Of a stretch of DNA of 64,000 nucleotides, positions 42,380 to 55,337 are shown piece by piece. The first letter of the stretch is position 1. Every line of letters starts with the position of its first letter. The notes below the pieces were generated by a model. The model ran no database searches and was not told the origin of the DNA. It saw only the letters and a program-made list of their open reading frames with translations. The stretch lies in the NCBI GenBank assembly GCA_947652115.1, contig OX393569.1:15056896-15120895 (forward strand). The letters run 5' to 3'. Source of the DNA: Blastomussa wellsi. Lineage: Eukaryota > Cnidaria > Anthozoa > Scleractinia > Plerogyridae. The position numbers and the translations under genes are program-made.

Positions 42380-42430
42380 GGTCCTCTCTCTTCCTCCCGA
42401 GATACTATTTCGGGAGGAAGAGAGAGGACC
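42380..42430. repeat. Perfect 21-bp hairpin, 9-nt loop
   Basis: Positions 42380-42400 (GGTCCTCTCTCTTCCTCCCG plus A) are the exact reverse complement of 42410-42430. No mismatches were seen. It may be the remains of a tiny foldback transposon. Confidence 0.8.
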
Positions 42431-42861
42431 GTCATAAGTTCACGTCATATTGCTTAGCAACCTCTTGTAAAAGGTCCGTGGTTATTCTGCATGACAACTT
42501 CCTGTAGATTGAGTGATTTTCTCAAACCAGGAAAAAAAAGGAAATTGTGCTAAACAGTCAAAACTACTAGATGTTGATTGGTTGCATGCGTGTTTTTGGA
42601 TTTGAATCCACTTAGAAACTGCTCGTACTATGTGTATTAACGTTTTGAAAGTGTTTCTTTTACTGTGTAAAAAAAGTTCAAGCTTTTATAACTTATAGAT
42701 AGTGACGATTTTCTCGAAATAAAATATGAAACCATCTACGCAATGACCACCACCTTCACTCAGACCCCCATCTTTTTTCCAGCAATGAAAAGATGCGAAA
42801 GGAGTAAAGGGAAGGGAACGTCTGCTAGAAGAACCGAGCTCTTTGCAATCCCCTGTCTTCC

Positions 42862-43145
42862 CATTCTCGTCCCCAGAGCCGCTTGTCCCTCTGCCGGCTT
42901 GGCCTGTGCACGAGGAACAAGTGGCTCTGGGGACACACGATTTGATTCGCTGAAATCAAACAAAGGGAGTCCAATCACATCAGCTGTTCAAAAATCCCAA
43001 ATCATTGGCACGTTTAAAACGGTAGATGTGATTGGACTCCCTTTGTTAGATTTCAGCCAATCGAATCATGTGAGCCAGAGCCACTTGTTCATCGTGCACA
43101 GGCCCAGCCGGCTAAGAGGGACAAGCGGCTCTGGGGACGAGAATG
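42862..43145. mobile_element. Compound foldback element, 284 bp, CATTCTCGTC ends
   Basis: The outer arms (from CATTCTCGTCCCCAGAGCC) pair with the right end (GGCTCTGGGGACGAGAATG). Each arm also folds on itself, since CCAGAGCCGCTTGT and ACAAGTGGCTCTGG lie within the left arm, and likewise on the right. The middle GGGAGTCCAATCACATC pairs with GATGTGATTGGACTCCC. It shares its ten terminal bases with the neighbour at 43251-43569. Confidence 0.8.
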
Positions 43146-43250
43146 CTGTCTTGCCGGCCCCAATGCCTACTCCGACCCCCTGCATACCTCTTCACTCCTC
43201 CCATTCCAACGCGCTTTGAAATTGGAAGGGACGCCTTTCTCAATTTGAAG

Positions 43251-43569
43251 CATTCTCGTCGCCATAGCCCTTTTCGTTTCTCTTAGCCGGCGGGGCCTTG
43301 GCACGAGAAACGAAGGGCTCTGGAGACATACGATTTCAAGTCCGAGATTCTAGGACTTCCGGACTTCATGTATATAGCATTGATGTTTCTACATGTTGTG
43401 TGTTGTAATATGGCGGCCGGCTAACATTTTGGCTTCCGTTTAAGATTTCTTTGTTCTCAACAGCCAATAAAAACTTTTTTTGAAAATCGTACGTCCCCAG
43501 AGCCCTTCGTTTTTCGTGCCAAGGCCCTGCTGGCTAAGAAAAACGAAAAGGGCTATGGGGACGAGAATG
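43251..43569. mobile_element. Compound foldback element, 319 bp, CATTCTCGTC ends
   Basis: CATTCTCGTCGCCATAGCCC at the left pairs with GGGCTATGGGGACGAGAATG at the right. Each arm contains its own inverted pair (GCCCTTTTCGTTTCT and AGAAACGAAGGGCTC). The architecture is the same as the element 105 bp to the left but the interior differs, so they are sister families rather than a recent duplication. Confidence 0.8.
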
Positions 43570-44341
43570 AATTTGAAGGAAACTGGATCCTGGGAACTAG
43601 ATTGCTCTCATCTCCTCTAAACTCCTAACCTAGCCTGTTCCAGGAGAGCCTGGAACAGGCTAAAATAGCGGCCCTCTGAGACAGGAGCCTGTTCGCAGGC
43701 TTCCCCCCACTTCCGTTCCAACCTGAAAACTACACAGATTTTTGTCTCCCTCAGAGAAATTTTTAGCGACCAGAGAAGGCGGACGAAATTCAGGTCAAGG
43801 TTATCCCTGCGGGGTTAAAAGAAGAGATGACGTTTTGGCGAGAACTTAAAAATTTCCGTTTTCAAACGCTGTTAGATCACGGCCATGACTTGATCACGTA
43901 CTTTTAATTTGCTTCCCGTCTGCTTTACATAAATCGCATGAACAACTCGTCCCATGCATGTTTTGTCATGGCAATAAAATGAATTCACGTAACGCGCAGT
44001 TTGAGGACAAATCTTTTTAGAGGCAAGTTTCGGACCCTCTGATCACAACAAAAAAGATCAGATGAATAGAAAAGAATGATTTATGTGGGTTAAAAAATCT
44101 AAAAAGAAGCTACTTTTTAACGGATTCCATTCCCTTTCTTTCTGTTTATTGCGTTGTAGTTTCTATGGTAACATGAGCCATTCTGCTGGCCAAGAAGAGT
44201 GCGTTTCCACAACCTTCCATTTTGCTGCTCGAGGCTTTCCTTTTCGTGAAAGTAATTTGTTTTCCCTGTTCTCTTAAGTCACGCAGCGTATATAGTTAAC
44301 TGCTCAGGCCATCACCAGTGCTTTTATTTTTCTAGATAAAT

Positions 44342-47198
44342 ATGAGTGGAAGATCGTCCAATTCGAATGAAGAAACAGGTCGAGCAAAGAAGAAAGGTGG
44401 CGGGTTTTTGGCGAGGCAATCGAAGGCAAAAAAGACAATAACCGAAGATGAACTGCTGAAGAAGGACGCCGTAACACCAGACGACGTCTTGAAGTTGACA
44501 AAATGCACAGAAAGTAAGTGGAGAGCGGTTATTTGACAGCCGAATCAACCCAACGTAATTGGTAAATTGTAGCCATATTCACTTGACTGAAACAGCTAAC
44601 GTACGATCGCGACTTCATTGTCGTTTGCAAGTGAATTATTTTTGCTTGCTTTCTCTCATTTGCAGATTACCTCTGTGAACCTAATGCAAATGTATACAAC
44701 ATCGATTTCACGCGGTTCAAAATCCGCGATATGGAAACAGGGACAGTTCTCTTTGAGATTGCTAAGCCCGATAACATCGATGAAGAGATTATTGACAACG
44801 ACGACGATCCCAATGCCGGACGCTTTGTAAGATACAAGTTCACGCCAGAGTTTTTGAGATTAAAAACAGTAGGAGCAACGTAAGTAAACATTGCTTACTT
44901 TAGTACGCATTATATGTGTTGGGAAATTAAATTAGCATTGATACCCAGTTCTTAAAACACCTAAGACTTAAATAATTTTTGTCTGATAAATGATACTTTT
45001 TTGCAAAGTAATCATTACAAGTTTTATTGCACGCGCGCATATTAAAATTCTGAACTGCGCCAGATAGACTTGTTATTGTCTTTTTATTAAAATTCATAAA
45101 TCCATAATTTCTAGATTGCTCGTATTTTGACATCTTTATTTTCTTTTTATTTCCCGTTTTGCTGATCTGTATCTACTGTTTTTGTTCCAGAGTTGAATTC
45201 ACCGTTGGTGAGAAGGCAGTCAATAATTTTCGCATGGTAGAGCGGCATTATTTCAGAGATCGATTGTTAAAAAACTTCGATTTCGAGTTTGGATTTTGCA
45301 TCCCAAATAGCAAGAACACATGCGAGCACATCTACGAATTCCCAACCTTAAATATCGATGAAGGTAAATATTCAGAAATTTGTTGCACTTGTAACATATT
45401 TTGTTCCTTAATTTCATTTTTCGAAGTGTTTCGGGGTAATAAATTGTGTACCTGTGCCTTGTGGCTTGCGAACAACTAATTATTTGCTGGTAAATACGGC
45501 ACAGTAATTAGTCCATCGGCTATTTTAATATTTATTTATTTTTAATGTCCTTGTTACATAATTTTGAAAAAATATTTCAAATCTACTAGACAAATTACAT
45601 ACTGTGACATGATTCAAATTATTTGCTTTTTTCTTTCAACATACAATTCTTACTCACCACTTAGCAGTTGAAAATGTTTGGTTCTTTTAAAAGCTTGGGT
45701 TTTAATTGTGCCACAAATTAACTAGTAGCAAATGATAAATTAACACCCCGATCTGAGTCTGAATGTGGGATTCACAATTTGGGTCAATATTTAGGATCTC
45801 AGTAAATAGATTAATGTATCAAAATGTAAGACCAGGCAAATTTTACAATGAAACATGTAAGAGATGTCTTGAAAGTGTGAAAAATGATCACGATTTTGCG
45901 CACGCGCGAGCACCAACCACCTTTTATCAACTAAAACAAATGATGAACTGCATGGGTTCTCCTATTTCAATAGACCCTATGCAAAAATGACAGCCATTGT
46001 TGTTTGTAGTCTGGTCAAGTTTGTTAAGGTTCCGATTGCAACACTTGGAAGTAAATTGCATAACATACTGCTCTGAGAAGTTTCAGAGTTTTTGAGAGTT
46101 TGGTCTGGCCTGCCTAGCCTCACTTTCATGTTTTTGGCAATATAAATGGTCCTATAACTTTCCATTGGTTAGTATCTCCATAACTCCATATATCGATTTA
46201 ATTTGACTTAATCTTTAAGGGAAAGTAATTAATTCTCTTGACAACTGTTTCTTTTCGGGGCCAAAAAATAGCAGCCGCCATATTTGTGTAGGGTCTATAG
46301 ACCATTTTACAGTTCTGTGAAATGTAACCAGGCCTCTGTGTGAAAGTGAGGCTTGGGGTGACCTTGTCATGATAAAGACCACAAACTAGTTAGCATAGAA
46401 ACAGAAAAAATTTACATATGAAAAGCAAGAGGGTTTGTATCAAAACAAGGTCACCTTCAGCCTCACTTCCATTCAAAGGCTTGGTAGCTAAGCTCAGAAC
46501 TGTAAAATGGATGGTTCTCCAACCTTTATGGGTATGGGGCTCCGCTTTGCAGCCTTTCAGGCCATGGGAGCTCTGCTGTTTGAGATAGAGGTGGATAGGG
46601 TGGGTGTACAGGAATGGAGCAGTAGATGAAAAATATGCAAAATGTTTATAAATTAAATTGGTTATTAATTTATATTTTAACTATAGCTAAGCTAGGTGTC
46701 TGCACATAAGGGTTTGCAATGTGGGAGAGAAATCCAAAGGGTGAGCCTTTCTATGGGTATTTCTGAAGAAATTGAAGACACGATGGTTACTGCTGAAGAA
46801 TGAAATCTCAAGATTGAAGGGAAGATTTAAAAACCTGCTGCTGAAGTCAAATATTTATCAGGCTGTTAATTACACTGACTGCTGTCACACATTGATTTCA
46901 ATCCATAAAGCAAAGATTGTCTTTTCAAATGGGTGATAATTTGCAAAAAATGTAACAAAAAATTAGGGCTAGCCTTGAGAGTTCAAGATAGCGGGTTGAG
47001 ATTTTCTGGTGGTGAATAATAGTTCAAGTATTTTGCAAGTTTAGTTTCCAACAGCGACCTAACAATGATTGCTTTTGTTCTTCCTTCACAGTCCAAGAAA
47101 TGATTGATCACCCATTTGAGACAAAGTCAGATAGCTTTTACTTCGTTGACAACAAACTCATCATGCACAACAAAGCAGACTATGCCTATGATGGATAG
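44342..47198 (+). CDS. UNC119: UNC119 lipid-binding trafficking chaperone (4 exons)
   Basis: Exons 44342-44513, 44666-44879, 45191-45363 and 47092-47198 give 221 aa. UNC119 binds myristoylated N-termini of cargo such as transducin alpha and ciliary proteins in a beta-sandwich pocket, and releases them to ARL2/ARL3-GTP. After a basic, disordered N-terminus (to about 45), the GMP-PDE-delta domain fills the rest: [82 protein letters not shown], and [19 protein letters not shown] at the end. It is more like UNC119 than PDE6D, which lacks the N-terminal extension. Length is near the human 240-251. The last intron holds a 209-bp foldback. Confidence 0.96.
46302..46510. mobile_element. 209-bp foldback MITE, UNC119 intron 3
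   Basis: CCATTTTACAGTTCTG at 46302-46317 pairs with CAGAACTGTAAAATGG at 46495-46510. Inner segments (AAAGTGAGGCTT and AAGGTCACC) also have inverted counterparts. A GTCTATAG word stands immediately outside the left end. Confidence 0.75.
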
Positions 47199-48558
47199 CG
47201 TTTCATGAGAAGCATCGCATCAGAGTTAACAGATGTGTACAGTGACTTGTATAGACATTCAATGACAAATAATTGAAAGCTTTCTTAGGATTTAATATCA
47301 ACTCTTTTAGTCTCGTATCAACATAAAAATTCTCCTTACTTTTCCACACATTTTGTATAAATTCTCTGTGGGAGAATTTGCTTTTGCATCAAGACATCTC
47401 CCATTTACTAGATGGTCTGGTCAGGTCTTGAATTCTCATTGGTTGCCTGTGTTTGAAGTGTGACCAGACTGAAATAGAAGCAGAGAATTGATCACTGCTA
47501 ACAAATTTATGAAGGTTAACCCAAACCAAGTAGCTGCCATTAACTGCCGGGTGACAAAATAATTTCAAGCTTTATGCAATCAAAACAAAAAAAAGTTTTG
47601 GGAGGAATTATTTTCATTTTTGTAAAAACAATTAAGACTTCTGTGCTTGCTTGTTATTGTTATCTAGGGAATAAGTCAAATTTTTCCAAATTTGACTTAC
47701 ATCTAAGTAGCAGGAAAAGAAATTTTGTATAAACCCTCAATGTTAGACCAGTAGGCGTGTATTGTGTACGTAAAGAAAGAGAAAAATACAGTTTAGTATT
47801 AGTCTCGGAAATGCCATTTAAAATAATAATAATAACAATTATTATTATTACTATAAACTGCCTAGTTCCTCGACTGGTTGGGATTACCACTGCATATTAT
47901 AGTTCACCACTAAATTTTCTCCTATTCTCATTGGTCTAAATTAAACACGTGACTCAATAGTGTTCATCCGCAGAGGGCACTATCAGAGCATAGTGCCCGT
48001 CCGAGGAAAATACCTGGATGGATAGTGCCTGTCTGTGAATTTTTTTTGTAAACAAGCATGCTTTCGTTAAAAAATCATTCAAATGGTATTTGATTGATCT
48101 TCATTTAGAGGGTTTCTTGCCTGATTTTAGTTTATTCGTACATTTTGCCTTGCAGAAAAAAGATGCTAGTTTGTGAATGTGCACGAGGAAGAAGATTTAG
48201 TGGTGAACGAAAGACAATAGAGTGTTTCGGTTTCAGAACTATCGGTCTGATAGCCCCTTGGCAATTTGTTGTTCTAAAAAATAGCATATTTGCCCTCGAA
48301 GCTTTGCTTCGCTGTGTGAATCCGAAGAGTCAACATGGTGACATGCAGCGTGACCCCCCCCCCCCCCCTTTACAAAATCCTGGCTATGTCCCTGATGTCT
48401 GGTATTGCATATGAATCTTCTAAGGTCGTAATTGTGCTATAAATTAACAGATTTTGTTTCCCTTTGCCATTGAGATTCTCACAAAACAAGATTAGCTGTT
48501 TTCCTCTGGACCGGTCTTTCACCAAAAACAGCAAATGGCACTTGACATTTGCAATCAT

Positions 48559-49040
48559 GTGGGAGGAATTGTGGCCTAATGGTTAGTGTGCTGGACTCCA
48601 GATTGGCCAGTCCAGGTTCAAGTCCTGACGAAGGCACTGTGGGCAAAATACTTTACTCTCAGTGCCTCTCTCTCCTCTCTCCAGGTGTATAAATGGGTAC
48701 CGGCAAATTTAAGGTAAGTCTGCAGTCGGGCCAGTGGCCCATCAGGCCAGAGCTTATCCCGGTTTCTGTAGCATGAAGCGACAGAGAGTATTTCTACTCC
48801 CCCTGGATGGGATGCTAGTCCATCGCAGGGTTACCCCCCAGCAGTAAATTCGCCGGTACCCATTTATACACCTGGGTGACCATTAGGCCACTGCGCCTCC
48901 CACGGCAAATTTAATGCTGGGGATAATTTTGCGATGGACTAGCATCCCATCCAGGGGGGAGTAGCAATACTCTCAGGCCCTTCAACCAGGATAAGCTCCG
49001 GCCTGATGGGCCACTAGGCTCATGTGCAGACGTTTATTTA
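48559..49040 (+). repeat. SINE family B, outer copy split by an inner copy
   Basis: The plus-strand copy starts GTGGGAGG at 48559 with tRNA-like A-box (GGCCTAATGGTTAGTG) and B-box (GGTTCAAGTCC) sequence. It continues to 48712, is interrupted, and resumes at 48903 to end in GATAAGCTCCGGCC ... GTGCAGACG near 49030. Removing 48713-48914 restores a continuous element with the normal block order. Confidence 0.88.
48713..48902 (-). repeat. SINE family B, inner copy with 12-bp target duplication and internal deletion
   Basis: This is a minus-strand copy 190 bp long. Its 5' end, GTGGGAGGCGCAGTGGCC, is at 48902. The flanking 12-bp direct repeat CGGCAAATTTAA is exact at 48701-48712 and 48903-48914. 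The copy jumps from TAATGGT directly to CACCCAGGTGTATA, losing about 110 bp, including the B box, relative to full copies. Confidence 0.9.
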
Positions 49041-49984
49041 CCAAATACCAACCATGAGTTAATTACCATGTGACATCAAAATGCATGATAAATCAAAGTG
49101 GAGGGAATCAGAGAGCTTTTTCAGTATATTATGTTGGAATGACACTCCCCGTAACACATCAAACAAGAGAGTTTCTTCTGAGGGACTGGGGCATATTTGC
49201 AATTGGGGGAGGGGGCAGGGTGCTAATGCAAATGCCGTAGACATTCCTGGCGCAAGCCATCTAGGGGGGGTCCGGGGGCATGCTGGCTCAGAAGAGAAAG
49301 CAAAAGAAAAGGAAAGGTGTCAAACAAAGTTAGCCAGGCTGGAATATGCAAAGTAATAGTTCTGCAAAAAGTTTAACCTAGAGCCAACCATGACAGCGTT
49401 TTCAGCATTGGTACTGGCAAGTTTATCAAGTTGGGAGGAAAAGGTTTTGCATCAGACAGTCAAGTCAAACAACTGATTCTTGAAGTTGCTAAAGCCCATA
49501 TTCCTGAATTTCCTGACCACCAGCCTTGGCCCTGTCCTGCCCAATAGTGAGAGCCTCAGTGACTGTGACTCTGATCAGTGACTGCAGACACTGATCAGAC
49601 TGTGGCATTAATTTAATAACCAGTCTTCATTAACCAAACTTTTCTTTAACAGTTTCTTTCAGTTATTGTTGAATTTTGCATCAAGTTTAACTGGATTGGT
49701 GCACAGCAGTCTCAAATAAGTCCCATCCCACCCACTCAAGGGATTCAGAGGATTTTCGTGCATGAAAATAATAAAGAATGTCATTAGGGACAACAAAAAC
49801 ATTCTGGATGTGTTGTTGAAATTTTCACATTGTACAGCCTCAAAGGGCTGTATTGAAGGTTTAAGGTCAAATTTCATGCTTGGTCCTGGCAGATACATTT
49901 GCACTTCTTATAAGCTGTAAATTCTTTAATAAACACCCAGAATGCAGACACTTCACTCCATGCATACACTATTAACCAAGGTAA

Positions 49985-50230
49985 CTTTGATATGAAGTTT
50001 TTGAAATATGTGAACTGCATGAAGATGAACTGAAGATGAAAGAGAGATGATCTTTGCAGTGAATTTCGAATTTATACAATTGGAATAAGCCTGAAAAAAT
50101 TCTGGGTTTCAATGTTGGGATTTGAACCCGTGACATCCACAATGCTGGTGCAACGCTCTATCAACTGAGCTATGAAGCCACACATTGGGAGCGAGGTCAA
50201 TTTATTGGGTTTATATTTTCCCATGAGTGA
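49985..50230 (-). repeat. SINE family A, copy 2
   Basis: On the minus strand the tRNA-like head is at about 50105-50179 (GGCTTCATAGCTCAGTTGAT, then GGGTTCAAATCCC), preceded by CCAATGTG and a conserved 5' leader, and followed by CAGGCTTATTCC and a tail. It matches 6334-6575 block by block with more substitutions. Confidence 0.8.
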
Positions 50231-52451
50231 ATATAACTAGATTATAAAATCAAAAAACAGACTTGGCTGTACAAATATGTCTGAAAAGCAAATGCCCTGA
50301 CCTTTTTGGCTTAACATTATCTTACATTGTTTCTCAAATACTGAATGTGTTTTTGTTTGGACAATTACCAATGGGTATTTGGTTTGAGTGGCTGTATCAA
50401 CAGTGTAACATTAAAAAGTATTATTCAGGTTAGGATTTCAGAATGTGCCCATTGTTTTATTATAAGAACATGTACGGGCATTTTGCCGGGACCAAAAAAT
50501 TGACTGTAACAAAGAGGTGCCCGTATTAATGGCAGGTGATCGTTAAGGCAGGGTTCCACAACATGATCAGCATTAACTTTAAACATTATCAAGAAGAATC
50601 AATGAAATGATCACCAAGGGAATTTAACAACAAATTTTCCCAACTAAATCTAGTGCTTTGAGAAATGTATGAAGAGAATTAAGGAGAGTTTTCATTGTAT
50701 GTTCACATTTTGACACTCAAAGGTTTTAATATCATTCTTTACAAGAATGTGTATAAATCTGGGATGAGTGCATTTTTGTGCATAGACCACATACATGTAT
50801 CTACAATTCATAATCAATTAGCTAATTACAGGATCGGAACCATCTTCCATTAATCACCACATTAAAGATGAACACACTTTACCGTCACAAAAGTTAACTT
50901 GTGATTTGTAAGACAAGAATGAACAGTAACTGTACAAGTAATAAATATTTCGTCCATCCCTGTCTTAAATAGAATACAAGAATAAAAGTATACTTTTCTA
51001 AAAAGTCTTGACATCAGTATATAAAAATCTCATTTACAGTCTGTTAATGTATACCTACATTCCCTACAGTATAAAAATACTGGTCATTTTCTGTGCCTGT
51101 TTCATGAAATACAGTGCTTAGCAATACTAAGCTGGCTAGAACAAATGCAGGCACTTTTGTCCCCAATGTTTTTCTCTTCAGCCTTTGCCCTCTGCCATAG
51201 CCACAACAAAGTTCTTCACAATACAGCAGCATATATAGAAGGAATTTGTCCCCATTGGCAATGCTGGTAGACTTGTAAATAACTATAGCATGCTTGTAGG
51301 GCTCGAATTTAACATTGAGAAAGTCAACTATTTGAAGAACAAAATAAATTGTAGCATAGCTAGCAGAGTCGCGCAATCAAATTCAGTATACACAAGCATC
51401 CTCCATAATTCAATGGAGCATGCTGATAGCGTGAGCAAATCGCTTCTGGCGCAGTTTTTGTGTACATTTCTATCAGCAATGTTATAAAACAATAACTGTT
51501 TCATGCTTTTAGCTGTGCACAATCACATTATGGTGCACTTCTGAAGTTTGGAGAACACTCAAGAAGCTAGTGTGGCTCTCGGCTATCGCCTCAAGCAACT
51601 CTTACACTTCTTTCACGCTCTCCAAACTTCCCACCTGCATCCATAACTTGATGGTGCATGCTAAAACATGAACCAATTGTTACTTTTACTTTATTTCACC
51701 CAATAATCTATAGCCAAATGCCAGGATTTAAAATCAATCAGTCCAGATATAGCATCTGACATCCACAGACTGCTATAAACTGAAGGCTTCCATTTTGTAT
51801 ATGTTACCTTACATGTAAGTATATGGTACCATCCACCAAACAGTTACAGAATTTCACCAACATAAACAGTCAATCAAATCTTAGCAGACAGGTTTCTTGA
51901 CAATTTTTTCTTACTAACAACTTAGGTCCAACTGAAGAACCAACAACTTGGATATTAGTAACTTATGAAAATTACAAGTGAATCCTGATTTCTTGAAACC
52001 TCGATCTCTTGAAATTCCAAAGAACTTGAACTAAAAGTCTCTTTCCTTGGACATGCTTCATTAAGTTGAACACTACAATTTTCCAAACTCCTGATTTCTT
52101 GAAGCAATTTTGTTTCCCTTACTGTTGGAGGTTCAAGAAACTGGTATTCCACTGTATTATTAAATTCAAGCCCTACAAGATTGTCTTAGTCTTTGTACTG
52201 AATAAAAGGAAAAAGCTGTTGGCCACACTGTATTTGTCTACCTTAGAATAGCGCACAACAGACAAGTCTTTTACCACAAAGCACCAAAGTAAAATTAATC
52301 ATTTAGTTTGCAACTTATTTTTTTCTTTTAAAAATATTTTGTAACCACAAAAGGCAAAACCAGTGAAGAGAATGATGAAATACAAATTCCATTTTGAGTT
52401 GCACATGTCCATAGTACATAAAAACACAACTCAAACAACCCACAATGATCA

Positions 52452-55306
52452 TCATGATGTAACAGGCTTTTTGTCACCACTACTACTGGCCTTGCCACTT
52501 GGCGGCAACTTTGTTGCATGGTTTGTTATACTGAAAACAAATTGAGCGCAACCAAGCTTTATATAACTCCCATGATGCAACAATGCTGTGCCTTCCCATC
52601 CTGCACCACTGCCGCCAATCAAGTTTGAGCTACTGGTTGTACAGTTACAAGCTTTGACGATTTTTTGCACACCAAGCCCCACAGTTCTTCTAGATCCTTT
52701 GGGTTTGGAGTGTTGTCTCACTTGCGCAGCAGCAAGCAATTTGTTTTTACTGACTTTGGAAGGATCAAGATCCTTTGAAGAGACTATGTGTCTGTTGAGT
52801 TTGTCTGAAAAGTCACACGAATATAAAACATTGTCTACGTATGTTCCATGTTCGCTGTAGTTTATGAGCTCATACTGTTTTGATGTCTGTGGAGAGAAAT
52901 AAAAATAGAAGTAAACCACAGCATGTTCTATTAAAAATAAAGCCTGCTAAGATTTCATGGCAAGCATACAGGGGCTATATCCTTAAACTCAATAATGCAC
53001 GAGGGCTAGTTCTTGATTTCTCTTATCAAATGTTAATGAAATTACACATGCTCCAACTAGTGATGTATGCCACGTATACTATCACTTGATGAAGCATGCA
53101 CACGATACAAGCCAGTGTTTTACAGAGCAAACTGACCAATCACTGCTCATGCAATATGCAATTCCTTGAGCATTTTATAATGCACCTTGCACACAAGATT
53201 AAAATTTTTGGTGCCACAATAATATGGATACAAATGAACTAAATTCACTCTGCCACTACAATACAGTGTACCTCATCATAAAATATAGAACAATGTTTTT
53301 CTGAAATGAAGTTACAATGCCCATATTCCTGGAGACAAACATCCATATCTGGACCTACGAAAAAAACAATGTCAACAAAAATAATATTACAATCGATTTC
53401 ACATTACTTTTCTGCACTGCATTGCAAAGTTCATTGGTAAATTGGGTACTACATTGCAAAGTAGCCAATTACATGATGAGTTAGACAATCAAATTGCAAA
53501 CTTCAAAACAAAGTTCCCAACTGTGATGGGGGCGAACTTCACATCTTTGCCAGTTATAAAGTACAGTATAAACAAGAGCCGTTGCTCGAAAGTCATGGGG
53601 ATGTATGAACTTGATGACAAACCACCAACCTTGTCCCAAAGACAGACACTTGTGAATCATTGGACACACAGGGCCTGTTCCTGTTAACGGACACAATACT
53701 GCAATTGATCTACCTGCAGGAACTGTCAAAAGAAAATGTATAAACATCAACAGCATTGACACAATGTGAAAGCAGAACAAAGAGAAACATGAAAAATCAG
53801 GTTTTCAATGGGAAACCCTGATTTATTCCAACTGCTAAAATGGAAAATTCACTGCGAGGATCATTTCTCACTTTCATCTACATTTGCAGCTCATATATGA
53901 AACAATTCATATGCTTTACGTCAATGAGAAACATGTCTAAATAATATACTGGTATTTCACATTTGCCACAGTGGACAGTTGATAACGATTATTATAACTT
54001 TCATTACTAATAGCTCGTTTATGGAATACACAAGCTATCCAAAATATGCTCGACACTGTAATTTAAACATGTACACAGCTACCTTGACACACAACCACAC
54101 ACACTACACTTTCATAAAAACTTACCAGCTTGTTGTGGAAGAACTATTGTTTCTTTTAAGCCATTAAAAGAAATTTTTCTTGCTGCTCCTGGACTTGGAG
54201 GAACCGGCTGCAATTGACACAAAGAAAACTCAGTCACTCCCCAATACGACACTTAATTTGGGACCATAAATAACAAATTAATTTTTAAAATTCTAATGAA
54301 ACCACTGCATATTATATTAAATTTTTCTGTATACTATCAAATCTTTTCATGTACCAAATTCTTACTCATCGACTGAAACAGCTAACACTAGCTGCAGGTG
54401 GGATGTTTGTCACCAGCCAACTGAGTCACATAGTCTACACGTAGTTACTATGAGTATCCAGAAGCTCATTGGTAGAGTACCTGCCTGTTGTTTGGAAGGC
54501 CACAGCTTTTAATCTTGCAGTGCAAACTCAAAATATGTTACTTTTGAAAAGGGCTGGTGTCACTGACTTATCAACATCTTGTTATTTCTACCAAACTGAA
54601 CATTCGTCTATCTCCATCAAATTAATCCTTACAACAAAAATCAATACACCATAATGTGCAGGAGATGGATGACAAGGATGAAGAAATGTTGAAAATTGAC
54701 ATTGAAACAAATGCATGGATACCGCTAAGGAAAACTAGTATTTTTGTCTTACCTTGGTCTGTGTGAGGAGTTGCTGGAGCCTCTGGTAAGCCAACACTTG
54801 AATAAGCCTTGGATCCAACTTAGCCAGCTCTGTTTCTGACAGAAAGAACTCAGTTCACAAAAAACTGAAACTACATACTACATGACAGTCTACATTAACT
54901 GAGATAAAAATTAAAATTCCAGAGTCTTTCAACAACAGTGTGCTCAATCAATCGTTGGGTTTTTCCATAACATCAATCCCTTTTTTAATTAGCAGAATTC
55001 TAATGAAACAAACATTAAGTTCAGAGGGTTCAAAAGGTCACACCTAAGGTTCGTTTATCCATGTTGTTTGTACTCATAATATCATGACCAAAGGCAAAAC
55101 ATTCAATGCTAAGCTAGGTTTTGAACTTCAGAGTTTGCATGTTATTTAAAGGTGCAGCATTACAGCCAGACCATGAGCACTATAGTCAGGTTCCAGAAGC
55201 AACTGTTATTCACTTATTGACCAAATTTTCCCATTTGATTGACAGATCATAATGAGCATGATGGCATAAGAATATGTCAGGTCACCATCTCTATTTTTCC
55301 TTTTTT

Positions 55307-55337
<31 letters not shown>

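Larger units (their letters stand above)
41664..44341. other. Intergenic region between PRPF19 and UNC119, rich in foldbacks
   Basis: No coding sequence was recognised. It contains the PRPF19 3' UTR, a perfect 21-bp hairpin (42380-42430), two compound foldbacks (42862-43145 and 43251-43569), a short duplicated CCTGTTCCAGG/CCTGGAACAGG hairpin at 43627-43652, and the UNC119 promoter side without a clear TATA box. Confidence 0.55.
47199..52451. other. Convergent intergenic region between UNC119 and PHF12
   Basis: No conserved protein frame was found in 5.2 kb. Contents: the UNC119 3' UTR, an (ATT)n run near 47824-47850, an unclassified segment at 47890-48330, a nested SINE pair (48559-49040), a SINE A copy (49985-50230) and, on the right, the probable PHF12 3' UTR. 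A candidate PHF12 polyadenylation signal on the minus strand is TTTATT at about 51691-51696. Confidence 0.5.

Noticed and set aside
44304..44548. Minus-strand frames opposite the first UNC119 exon
   Set aside because: UNC119 on the plus strand is unambiguous; these are its shadows.
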